Source: Emcibacter sp. (GTDB taxonomy: Bacteria; Pseudomonadota; Alphaproteobacteria; Sphingomonadales; Emcibacteraceae). Taken from it: 33,212 nucleotides of DNA. Location: positions 1 to 33,212 of the forward strand of contig JALSHF010000014.1 in NCBI GenBank assembly GCA_026982375.1. Direction: 5' to 3'. This document shows positions 14,758 through 22,472 of this stretch, in pieces. The notes beneath the pieces are model-generated. The model was not told where the DNA came from, made no database searches, and was given only the letters and a program-made list of their open reading frames with translations. Within the stretch, counting starts at the first letter, position 1; every line of letters starts with the position of its first letter. Position numbers and translations under genes: made by a program.

Positions 14758-15864
14758 ATGTCTGACGAAGAAGAAATTGATGATGATGCCGTTGCCGCCG
14801 AATGGGAAGCCATGGCGGCGGAAGGCGAAGCAGATCCTGAAGGTGATATAACCGAGGATGACGGCGAAGATGATATGGCCGCCGCCATGGGTGGGACGGA
14901 CCGGGTTCTGGACCAGACTGAAATTGACAGTCTTTTGGGTTTTGATGGTGAAGAAGAAGACTTTGGCTCAAAATCTGGTATTCAAGCCCTCATCAGTAGT
15001 GGTCTTGTGGCCTACGAACGTTTGCCGATGCTGGATATTATCTTTGATCGTTATGTGCGGATGATGTCAACGTCTCTGAGAAATTTCACGTCTGATAATT
15101 TTGAAGTCTCCATCGATAATATGACCTCAATCCGGTTTGGGGATTATTTGAATTCCATTCCTCTGCCGGCGATGCTCGCCGTTTTTCATGTTGAAGAATG
15201 GGACAATTATGGCTTGATCACTATTGACAGCAATCTCATCTATTCAATTGTGGACGCCCTTCTGGGCGGGCGGCGCGGGACGGCCCCGATGCGGATCGAA
15301 GGGCGGCCTTATACCACCATTGAACATACGCTTGTGGAAGAAATGCTGGCGGTCATGTTGAATGATTTATGTGATGCTTTTGAGCCGTTAAGCCCTGTGA
15401 AATTCAAATTGGATCGTTTGGAGACAAATCCAAGATTTGCGACCATTGCGCAACCGACAAATGCGGCGCTTTTGATCAGAATGCGCGCTGATATGGAAGA
15501 TCGGGGCGGGCGTATGGAGCTGGTATTGCCCTATGCCACTATTGAGCCGGTGCGGGAATTATTACTCCAACGTTTTATGGGAGAAAAATTTGGCCGCGAT
15601 TCCATATGGGAAACCCATTTGATGAAAGAGCTATTCAATACGGTGGTCCCTCTGGAAGTCATATTGGATGAGCATGTCATGACATTGGGAGAAGTGCTCG
15701 GTTTGGAAGTGGGGCAGACCATGATGCTCAATGTTCAATCAGATAGCGTCGTTGAAATGCGCAGCGGCGGCGTTCCCATGATGACCGGAAGAGTGGGCAA
15801 GCTTGGGCGTCATGTGGCGGTAAAAATAGAAAAAATTCTTGAACATAACAAGGCGGAAGCTTGA
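14758..15864 (+). CDS. fliM: FliM, flagellar switch protein with acidic N-terminal extension
   Basis: This 368-residue C-ring protein has the CheY-P-binding peptide LDQTEIDSLLGFD at residues 51-63 instead of at the extreme N-terminus. The 45-50 residues ahead of it are strongly acidic (EEEIDDDA, EDDGEDD). The middle domain follows, with LISSGLVAYERLPMLDIIFD and the GGRRG motif (ALLGGRRGTAPM), and the C-terminal SpoA domain that binds FliN (LEVGQTMMLNVQSDSVVEM ... GRVGKLGRHVAVKIEKIL). It links chemotaxis to rotation reversal; cheZ is encoded in the same run. Some relatives carry a similar acidic extension. Confidence 0.96.
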   Translation: MSDEEEIDDDAVAAEWEAMAAEGEADPEGDITEDDGEDDMAAAMGGTDRVLDQTEIDSLLGFDGEEEDFGSKSGIQALISSGLVAYERLPMLDIIFDRYVRMMSTSLRNFTSDNFEVSIDNMTSIRFGDYLNSIPLPAMLAVFHVEEWDNYGLITIDSNLIYSIVDALLGGRRGTAPMRIEGRPYTTIEHTLVEEMLAVMLNDLCDAFEPLSPVKFKLDRLETNPRFATIAQPTNAALLIRMRADMEDRGGRMELVLPYATIEPVRELLLQRFMGEKFGRDSIWETHLMKELFNTVVPLEVILDEHVMTLGEVLGLEVGQTMMLNVQSDSVVEMRSGGVPMMTGRVGKLGRHVAVKIEKILEHNKAEA

Positions 15865-15865
15865 T

Positions 15866-16297
15866 ATGGAGCTGGTTATTGACAGTGTCATCATTATCTT
15901 GATTATTGTCATGATATCTTATGCGGTTGTCCTGAATATCAAGCTGAAAGTCTTTCGTAATGCCCAGAATGAAATGGCGAATTTGGTCGGCAAGTTGAAT
16001 GAGGCGATTTCACAGGCGCAGAAGGGCGTTGACGCCTTGAAATCGGCCGCGCAAACAGAAGAAGTCCGTCTTGAAAATCTGGTGACCAAATCGCGGCTTC
16101 TGGCGGATGAACTGGAAATTATAATACAAAGTGGCTCAAGCCTGGCAGACCGGATTGAGCGTGGTCTGATACCAGCAGAAAATGTTGCGCTACAGAATTT
16201 TGATGCAGACGATCATTTTGATGAGGGCCGTTCTGATGAAAAAATGCATGATGAAGAAGATAATGAAATGTTGGAGACACTAAAAAAAGTCAGGTAG
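15866..16297 (+). CDS. DUF6468-type membrane-anchored coiled-coil protein
   Basis: This 143-residue protein of unknown function lies one base after the fliM stop. The ATG at 15866 is chosen over a frame-extended TTG start at 15839 inside fliM. One membrane segment (residues 6-24, SVIIILIIVMISYAVVL) is followed by a helical, probably coiled-coil cytoplasmic part (LVGKLNEAISQAQKGVDALK ... TKSRLLADELEIIIQSGSSLADRIE) and an acidic tail. The layout and position between fliM and motE match the DUF6468 family of alphaproteobacterial flagellar clusters. A link to motor or stator function is suggested only by context. Confidence 0.75.
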   Translation: MELVIDSVIIILIIVMISYAVVLNIKLKVFRNAQNEMANLVGKLNEAISQAQKGVDALKSAAQTEEVRLENLVTKSRLLADELEIIIQSGSSLADRIERGLIPAENVALQNFDADDHFDEGRSDEKMHDEEDNEMLETLKKVR

Positions 16298-16353
16298 CTG
16301 TGCTTTTTATCAAGGTTACCCAAAGTTATTTTAGAATACCCAAAGGAAAGAAT

Positions 16354-16989
16354 ATGTTGAAAAAATTCCGGTTGATACCGCTGGCTATCATTCTAATGTC
16401 GATGGTGCTTGGGATCAAAATAGTTGATTTTTCCTTTGGGGTGCAAAATGCCGTTGCGCAGGTCACTGAGCCTGAAATAGAAGATGCCCCGGTAGAGAAT
16501 AAAGAAAATACCAAGCAAGAAGAAAATGATCAACCCGCCGCTGAGGCCGCCCCCATGCAGATGAGCGGTATTCCCAGTCGAAAAGAAATAGAATATTTAC
16601 AAAAACTTTCCGAACGTCGCCGGGAACTGGATCGGCGCGCAAGGGAAATGGATGATCGGGAAAAATTGTTAGAGGCTGTTGAAAAGCGGATTGTTGAGCG
16701 GACAGCTTCCCTGAAGAAAATAAAAGAAACTATCGAAGCCTTGCTTGTCAAACATGATGAAATAGAAAAGGCGCAGCTTGTAAGTCTTGTTAAAATGTAT
16801 TCTGCAATGAAACCCAAAGAGGCCGCAGGCATATTCAACAGCCTTGATTCAGACGTCTTAATTTCAATCGTTGAAAATATGAAAGAGTCTAAAATGGGGG
16901 CTATTTTGGCTAAAATGAATATCAATAAGGCGAAAAAACTGACCACTGATCTTGCTGTCCGGAAACAATTGCCAAAAATTGACGGGTGA
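16354..16989 (+). CDS. MotE-like protein with MgtE-N-type C-terminal domain
   Basis: This 211-residue protein starts at ATG 16354, behind AAAGGAAAG; a GTG at 16300 is less likely. One N-terminal membrane or signal-anchor segment (residues 7-23) precedes a Pro/Glu-rich linker, a charged coiled coil (about 77-130, RRRELDRRAREMDDREKLLEA) and a FliG/MgtE-N-like helical domain (SLVKMYSAMKPKEAAGIFNSLDSDV). In Sinorhizobium MotE is a periplasmic chaperone of MotC. Here there is no MotC in view, and a structural role around FliM or the stator is equally possible. Confidence 0.78.
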   Translation: MLKKFRLIPLAIILMSMVLGIKIVDFSFGVQNAVAQVTEPEIEDAPVENKENTKQEENDQPAAEAAPMQMSGIPSRKEIEYLQKLSERRRELDRRAREMDDREKLLEAVEKRIVERTASLKKIKETIEALLVKHDEIEKAQLVSLVKMYSAMKPKEAAGIFNSLDSDVLISIVENMKESKMGAILAKMNINKAKKLTTDLAVRKQLPKIDG

Positions 16990-17029
16990 CCACTCTCTAC
17001 TTATTTTAAAGGATTTACCTGCTATTAAC

Positions 17030-17064
17030 CCCTGAAAGTTATAGTTGTTAACTTGGCGTCAGGG
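17030..17064 (+). other. Long imperfect hairpin between motE-like gene and cheZ
   Basis: CCCTGA-AAGTTA pairs with TAACTT and then, after a four-base GGCG bulge, TCAGGG; the loop is seven bases. The 12-pair stem lies 38 bases before the cheZ ATG and has no T-run, so it is not a standard terminator. It could be a processing or stability element separating fliLM-motE from cheZ expression. Confidence 0.5.
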
Positions 17065-17101
17065 CCATGCATAGGGTAGCAATAAAATAAAGAGGTGTAA
17101 A

Positions 17102-17746
17102 ATGCACTTAAATACAGTTTCACTGGAAGACAGGATCGAAAGTATTCGGGAAAAACTGGGTGATAAGGTTGATGTCAGTGATGTCACCTCTATTGTCGGT
17201 GAAGTGATGGGATCACTTGAGGGTGATTTTGATCTGAAAGAAGTCCATTTTCAGGACGAACTTCGCGAGTTACTGGGTTTCATTGAGAAAGCCAAGGCCG
17301 ACTTGTCAGATATCCAGCCAAAACATCTTAGTGAGAATGAAATTCCCGAGGCGAGCAATCAGCTGGGGCAGGTCGTTGATGCGACTGAAGAGGCCGCGAC
17401 AAAAATCATGGATTCCGCCGAAGAAATTTCCGAATTGGCCATGACCCTTGAAGGGGAAGTTGCGGATAAACTTATGACGATTTCCACTAATATCTTTGAG
17501 GCCTCCAGTTTTCAGGATATTACCGGTCAGCGTATGAGCAAGGTGGTAAAAACACTGAATTTCTTAGAAGAGAAGCTATCGCAGCTGGCCACTGCCATTG
17601 GGGATACCGATTCTCATCTTACCAATGACAAAAAGAATGATTCTGAGGATTTGGAAAGTGATAAGAATTTACTACAAGGCCCACAATGCAAGGTGACGGC
17701 TAATGATCAGGATTCTATTGATGCCTTATTCGATAGCTTTGATTGA
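17102..17746 (+). CDS. cheZ: CheZ, CheY-phosphate phosphatase
   Basis: This 214-residue all-helical protein has the CheZ catalytic motif SFQDITGQRMSKVV; D139 and Q143 correspond to E. coli D143 and Q147, which position the water for dephosphorylation of CheY-P. The C-terminal peptide DQDSIDALFDSFD resembles the CheY-tethering tail (VDDLLDSLGF) after a flexible linker (about 168-200). The amphipathic helices in between form the dimeric bundle. It resets the switch at FliM, encoded upstream. An AGAGGTG site precedes the ATG. Confidence 0.9.
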   Translation: MHLNTVSLEDRIESIREKLGDKVDVSDVTSIVGEVMGSLEGDFDLKEVHFQDELRELLGFIEKAKADLSDIQPKHLSENEIPEASNQLGQVVDATEEAATKIMDSAEEISELAMTLEGEVADKLMTISTNIFEASSFQDITGQRMSKVVKTLNFLEEKLSQLATAIGDTDSHLTNDKKNDSEDLESDKNLLQGPQCKVTANDQDSIDALFDSFD

Positions 17747-17781
17747 TTCTGTGGGACGTATTGTGTAGGCTTTGAAATATT

Positions 17782-17901
17782 ATGGTTAATTTTAACGGCT
17801 TTCAGATATGCCTGAAAGATTATATGGCAGATTATCCGCCCAAATACGCAATAACAGAATACCCCGTAACAGACTATCTGGTAAGATACCCTAAAGAATG
17901 A
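17782..17901 (+). CDS. Possible small Tyr-rich ORF (39 codons) coupled to the MotB-like gene
   Basis: The frame starts MVNFNGFQICLK and stops at TGA 17899-17901, which overlaps the next ATG as ATGA. It has six tyrosines (residues 14, 18, 22, 27, 32, 36) at 4-5 residue steps, with DY/EY/RYP patterns; the DNA beneath shows imperfect 15-base repeats (AACAGAATACCCCGT, AACAGACTATCTGGT). A 7-pair hairpin (17799-17818, CTTTCAG/CTGAAAG) lies in it. The downstream gene has a poor ribosome site, which would make coupling useful. The ORF's own ribosome site is also weak, so it may be a leader peptide or chance. No family is recognised. Confidence 0.42.
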   Translation: MVNFNGFQICLKDYMADYPPKYAITEYPVTDYLVRYPKE

Positions 17902-18758
17902 GCGATATTATTGGCAATATAGGGGCGCCGAACCCCTTAGAAGCAAAAAAGAAAAAATCTGATGATACAACGGGACTTTTTGTTTCTTTATATTTGATTG
18001 TTTTGGCATTCTTTGTGGTCATGAATTCAATTTCAAATCAGGATCAGAATAAAGTTGACGCCGCAACAGAAAGTGTGACGCGGGCTTTTAAAAATCCTTT
18101 TGAACCCGAGGCTGATTTTGTTGATGTCGCGGCAAATGAAGACGCGGTGACGCCCAATGACGAATTTCATGACCAGATACTTGGCGTGTTTGCCTCGCTC
18201 GTCGGGTTTGACGGAAAATATGCGACGAAAGGCGGTGATATCGTCAGGGTGGAATTTAATCCAAATAATTTATTTATGGATGATTCTCATGAATTCAGGC
18301 CTGATCAACAGCCGTTTTTGAAACAATTATCCGTTTTTCTTGCCGGCGGACGCAGCAGTGAGAGACGGGAAATTAATTTCGTTATTTCTTCTGGCACAAG
18401 CTTGCCTCAAGGCCCAAGATATTGGCAGAATTTGACTATTCTTAGGGCCGGCGCTTTCGTCCATAAGTTAAGCGAAATGAATGTGGCAGAGAATCAAATG
18501 TCCATCGGGGTTGTGAAAGGCCCAAAAGAGCAAGTGACGTTAACCTTTCATAACAGGGACATAAAGACATCTGTTCAGGGCCTTGAAGGCCATGAAACAC
18601 AAAAACGGCCTAAAAATTCTTTAAATGAGCAATCCGGACAAGATCAATCCGGACAAGACCTGCCAATACGGAATGTGCCGGATCGCACGCCCCGTCAACC
18701 CATCACGGTTCAGCCCGTCAGCCGCGATAATGATCGGGGGGGCAATAATGAATTTTGA
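17898..18758 (+). CDS. MotB-like protein lacking the channel aspartate, degenerate OmpA-like domain
   Basis: This 286-residue protein has a short basic N-terminus (KKKKSDD), one membrane helix (residues 26-44, GLFVSLYLIVLAFFVVMNS) and a periplasmic domain. Aligned with the neighbouring MotB on the shared FFV motif, the proton-binding Asp becomes Ser30. Residues 110-220 look like an OmpA/MotB domain (VRVEFNPNNLFMDDSHEFRPDQ ... ILRAGAFVHKLSEM) without the GHTD peptidoglycan motif. The last 60 residues are a polar, Gln/Arg-rich tail. It probably pairs with a MotB-type stator or scaffold rather than conducting ions. The ribosome site is weak. Confidence 0.72.
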   Translation: MSDIIGNIGAPNPLEAKKKKSDDTTGLFVSLYLIVLAFFVVMNSISNQDQNKVDAATESVTRAFKNPFEPEADFVDVAANEDAVTPNDEFHDQILGVFASLVGFDGKYATKGGDIVRVEFNPNNLFMDDSHEFRPDQQPFLKQLSVFLAGGRSSERREINFVISSGTSLPQGPRYWQNLTILRAGAFVHKLSEMNVAENQMSIGVVKGPKEQVTLTFHNRDIKTSVQGLEGHETQKRPKNSLNEQSGQDQSGQDLPIRNVPDRTPRQPITVQPVSRDNDRGGNNEF

Positions 18759-19494
18759 TTCTGACAATGCGAAACCCGAAGGCCCATCAGAAAGCTGGTT
18801 GATCATTTTTTCAGATCTTCTGGCACTTTTGCTGACTTTTTTTGTTTTATTATTTTCAATGAGTTCCGTACAAATTTCCAAATGGGAAGCCATTGTTGAA
18901 TCATTGAGCGAGAATCTTAATCCAAGCAGGGCCCAGATACAGGAAGTCGACTGGCAGAATATCGAGGCGGCCATGGTGCCGCAAAAAGAAGCCCTTAGTC
19001 TGGAATATTTGAAAAAGATCTTTGTTGATAAGCTGCAATATGATCTTATTTTGAGGCGCAGCAGCGTATCTGTTCTGGATGATCGCCTTGTGATCACTTT
19101 GCCGGCTGATTTGATATTTGAGTCTGGTCAGTCCAGATTTTCCGGAGATGCCTATAAATCAATGCAGGAGCTGGGGGCGGCACTTCAATCTATTCAGAAT
19201 AAAATTACCGTCGTGGGGCATACGGACCCGGAACCGACAAGTGGACGACTTTATCCAACCAATTGGGAATTGTCTTTGGTGCGGGCCATATCTGTCGCGC
19301 AACTGATTGAGCAGGCAGGCTATACGCAAAATATTGAGATTTTTGGCAACGGGGCATCGCGTTTTGATGATCTGGATGAGAATATTCCGCTTAATGAAAG
19401 ATATTTACTGGCCCGCCGCGTGGATATAATTATTCACCGGGAGGACAGGGATCAGCCAGAGGATATTTATGAGAAAAAAACGACCCAATATTAA
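18748..19494 (+). CDS. motB: MotB-family stator protein with OmpA-like domain
   Basis: This 248-residue protein starts at ATG 18748, behind a G-rich site, overlapping the previous gene by 11 bases; longer frame extensions lie inside that gene. The membrane helix is ESWLIIFSDLLALLLTFFVL with D23, the ion-carrying aspartate. The periplasmic domain has FESGQSRFSGDAYKSM, VVGHTD (the peptidoglycan-binding motif) and NERYLLARRVDIII, all expected of MotB. Length is normal to short. No motA is present in the window, so the partner must lie elsewhere. Which ion is used cannot be told. Confidence 0.88.
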   Translation: MNFDSDNAKPEGPSESWLIIFSDLLALLLTFFVLLFSMSSVQISKWEAIVESLSENLNPSRAQIQEVDWQNIEAAMVPQKEALSLEYLKKIFVDKLQYDLILRRSSVSVLDDRLVITLPADLIFESGQSRFSGDAYKSMQELGAALQSIQNKITVVGHTDPEPTSGRLYPTNWELSLVRAISVAQLIEQAGYTQNIEIFGNGASRFDDLDENIPLNERYLLARRVDIIIHREDRDQPEDIYEKKTTQY

Positions 19495-19509
19495 TGAAGC
19501 AAATAGATT

Positions 19510-22404
19510 ATGAGTAATCGCATGAGTTTATCAAGGTTGATCATTGTTGTCATTGCGGCTTTTGGCAGCATTATACCGGCCTTGGCCCAAGAGTCTGTAC
19601 CGGAGTCTGTAAATGTACGTTTCGCTGATCACCCAAGCTTTAGCCGTATGGTTTTTGATTGGCAGGAAAATGTGGATTATCGGCCGCATCTGGCACAGGG
19701 CAAGCTCGAAATAACTTTTGAGAAAGCCTCAACGCCGAACCTGAGCCGCCTGTTGAACGATCCGCTTAATTTTCTGACTGATCCGGAATACCGGATTTCT
19801 GACGGAAATTTAATTGTCAGCTTTAGGTTGCCCCGGCCCGGAAAACTCAAGCATTTCAGGCTTGGTACCAAAATAGTTTTTGACATTTCTGGTGATAATT
19901 CAGATTTAATATCCCCCCGGCAACAGGCAGCACAGAATAGGGCGTTGCCCTCACCTATTGTGAATGGTGAAAATAATACCCGGATCAGCACATCCATAGC
20001 GCAACCTGACAATGGCCATTTGATATTGGGCGTTAATAACATATGGGATAATCTCAGATTAAGTTATCCGTGGAATGAAGATGTTCGGGCCGCAGCCTTC
20101 ATTCGTCATAACCTTCTCTGGGTTGTCTTTGAGGGCAAGAAACGGGTGGATCAGGAAAATCTGAACCGGTTTCTTGGGCTACGGATAATATCCGCCCGGC
20201 AGATTGATCACCCGACAATGACCGTTTTATTATATGAAGTGACCCCGGGGCAGAATATCAAAGTTCAGAAAATAGGTCGGGCATGGCATATTGATCTGAA
20301 GAATGCTCCAACCCAACCGGCGCATTTGATCGCCGGCAGCAATCAACGGGCCAGCGGTAACAGGGGGGAAAATTTTTTCTATTCTGTGGAGAATGCGGGG
20401 GAGGCTATAGTCATTGAAGACCCGGTTATCGGGGATGAGTTGGCCATTGTGCCGGTCATGCTTTCATCGCAAGGGGTATTAGAGGGACAAAAATTTGCAG
20501 AGTTCCAGTCATTGGCAACGGCGCAAGGGATAGCGGTTCAATTGATCGCGGATAATTTGAGCATCAAGAGCTATCGAACCGGCGTTAGTGTTGCTGCTAA
20601 AGAAGGGGCCAAACAGGGATTAGCCCTTTCGCCTAGCCTGCTTTCCGGAAAACTCGGGGTGATAACAGAGGCAGAAGGCGACGCCGCAGGGACAAGGCTC
20701 GTTGATTTTCTGGAATGGAAAAAAGGCCCGTTAGAGGGGGAAGATTATCATGTTAACAAACATGAGTTTCTTTATATGCTGGCCAACTCAACAGATACCA
20801 ACCGAAATGAAATCCGGTGGAGATTGGCCAGATTTTACCTCGCCAATGGCCGCAGCAGAGAAGCTTTCGGTGTGTTGAATGTGATGTTGGATGAAGACTC
20901 CAGACTTATTGAAAATCCTGATTTCAGGACAGTTCTTGCCGTGACCAATATAAAAATGCGCCGTTACAAAGAGGGCGCAAAGCTGTTGCATCACAAGGCA
21001 CTCATGGCTGAGGAGGATGCTTTCTTATGGAGCGCTGTGGCAAATAGTGCTTTGGGTCATCATGAACGGGCGTTTAAAAATTATAAAAAAGGCGCAGACA
21101 GCCTTGCGCGGCAGGACCCGCAAAGCCAAATTATATTCTTGCTCGCGGCAATTCGTTCGGCCTATGTTGTTGGTGACAAGAGTTTCATAGATTTTGGTTT
21201 GTCATTCTTGAGAGGCCTGCCCCTTACGGCGGCGCAATATACGCAAGTGGATTATTGGCAAGCGCTTCTGGCGCGGGATAACGGCGACATTCTGCAAGCC
21301 GAAGAGATGCTGAGGGGCCTTGTTAAGGCCGGCGTCAGGGAAACGGCATCATGGGCAACGCTGGATCTGATCAATATGGATTTAGAAGCTAAGAAAATTG
21401 ATAGTATCGAGGCGATTGATCAATTGGAGAAGCTGCGTTTTTCCTGGCGGGGGGATGATTTTGAACTGGGGTTGCTGTCCCGGCTTGGTGATCTTTATGT
21501 TGAACAGAATGATTTTAATACCGGCCTTCAAACCCTAAGGCTCGCCGTTACTTTTTTTGAGGGATCACCCAAAACAGCGGCATTAACCCATCAAATGAAC
21601 CGCATCTATAGTGATTTATTCCTAAAGGGCGGCGCGGCGGTCATGAATCCGATAAAGGCCGTGGCGCTTTACTCTGAGTTTCGGGAGCTTATTCCGCTGG
21701 GCAATGACGGGGACAATATGACCAGAAGGCTGGCCGACAGGCTCGTGTCACTGGACTTGCTTGAGGAGGCGGCGGCATTATTGAACCATCAGGTAAAATT
21801 TCGCCTGAAAGGGGGGGCGCAATCGGTTGTTGCGGAACGTTTGGCCATGATTTACATGCTGGATTCAAAACCTGATATGGCCATGGGGATTCTAAGGGCC
21901 ACCCGGGATTCGCAAATTCCGGATGATATTATACTGCGCCGGAATATGATCGAAGCCCGCGCTTTGATAGAGCTGGGCCGGTATGAAGAAGCCGAAGTCA
22001 TGCTCGAAGAATATAAAACCGAAGAAGCCGATAGCTTACGCGCCGATATATATTGGAAATCTGAAGATTGGGACAGATATATCAGCCACGGCAATCGAAT
22101 GTTGGGCAACCGTTATCAGGATGATACGCTTCTTAGCCCGCAGGAAAGGCTTGCTGTTCTGCGCTTGTCGGTAGCCTATGTCATAAATAACGATAAAGAG
22201 GGGGTGAAAGCGCTCCGTAATAAATATAAAACTCATATGGATAACGGTCTTTACGGCGATACTTTTGAAGTGATCACGGCGGAAAAACAACTGGCGGATA
22301 TTGATGTGCGCCGCCTGACAAAATCCATTGCAAGTGTCGCAAAACTGGAAAGTTTCATGGAATCCTACAGGGCTGAATTCACAAAAGACATTGCCCGGAA
22401 TTAA
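19510..22404 (+). CDS. Large exported TPR protein of the flagellar cluster
   Basis: This 964-residue protein starts 15 bases after motB. A signal peptide (residues 1-26, cleavage after ALA-QE) sends it to the periplasm. Residues 32-130 are beta-rich and AMIN-like (VRFADHPSFSRMVFDW; LGTKIVFDISG), and a second beta region is near 175-275. From about residue 415 to 950, helical pairs with the TPR pattern fill the rest (RWRLARFYLANGRSREAFGVL, LYVEQNDFNTGLQTLRLAV, EARALIELGRYEEAEVMLEEY). Function is unknown. The layout recalls Campylobacter PflA, a beta plus TPR periplasmic motor scaffold, but homology is not claimed. Co-location with motB suggests stator or disk assembly. Confidence 0.78.
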   Translation: MSNRMSLSRLIIVVIAAFGSIIPALAQESVPESVNVRFADHPSFSRMVFDWQENVDYRPHLAQGKLEITFEKASTPNLSRLLNDPLNFLTDPEYRISDGNLIVSFRLPRPGKLKHFRLGTKIVFDISGDNSDLISPRQQAAQNRALPSPIVNGENNTRISTSIAQPDNGHLILGVNNIWDNLRLSYPWNEDVRAAAFIRHNLLWVVFEGKKRVDQENLNRFLGLRIISARQIDHPTMTVLLYEVTPGQNIKVQKIGRAWHIDLKNAPTQPAHLIAGSNQRASGNRGENFFYSVENAGEAIVIEDPVIGDELAIVPVMLSSQGVLEGQKFAEFQSLATAQGIAVQLIADNLSIKSYRTGVSVAAKEGAKQGLALSPSLLSGKLGVITEAEGDAAGTRLVDFLEWKKGPLEGEDYHVNKHEFLYMLANSTDTNRNEIRWRLARFYLANGRSREAFGVLNVMLDEDSRLIENPDFRTVLAVTNIKMRRYKEGAKLLHHKALMAEEDAFLWSAVANSALGHHERAFKNYKKGADSLARQDPQSQIIFLLAAIRSAYVVGDKSFIDFGLSFLRGLPLTAAQYTQVDYWQALLARDNGDILQAEEMLRGLVKAGVRETASWATLDLINMDLEAKKIDSIEAIDQLEKLRFSWRGDDFELGLLSRLGDLYVEQNDFNTGLQTLRLAVTFFEGSPKTAALTHQMNRIYSDLFLKGGAAVMNPIKAVALYSEFRELIPLGNDGDNMTRRLADRLVSLDLLEEAAALLNHQVKFRLKGGAQSVVAERLAMIYMLDSKPDMAMGILRATRDSQIPDDIILRRNMIEARALIELGRYEEAEVMLEEYKTEEADSLRADIYWKSEDWDRYISHGNRMLGNRYQDDTLLSPQERLAVLRLSVAYVINNDKEGVKALRNKYKTHMDNGLYGDTFEVITAEKQLADIDVRRLTKSIASVAKLESFMESYRAEFTKDIARN

Positions 22405-22472
22405 AGGCCAAAATTAAACATAGAATTTCTTGCCGCTTCATTTTAGGGCCCATATTGTTTTTCCGGCGCGCG

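Noticed and set aside
17825-17840. Possible sigma-54 promoter TGGCAG-N5-CCGCC before the MotB-like gene
   Set aside because: GG-N10-GC spacing is right, but the -12 box is poor and the site lies inside the candidate small ORF.
22405-22472. Terminator between the TPR gene and fliP
   Set aside because: Only a five-pair CCGG-based stem and no proper T-run in either direction were found.
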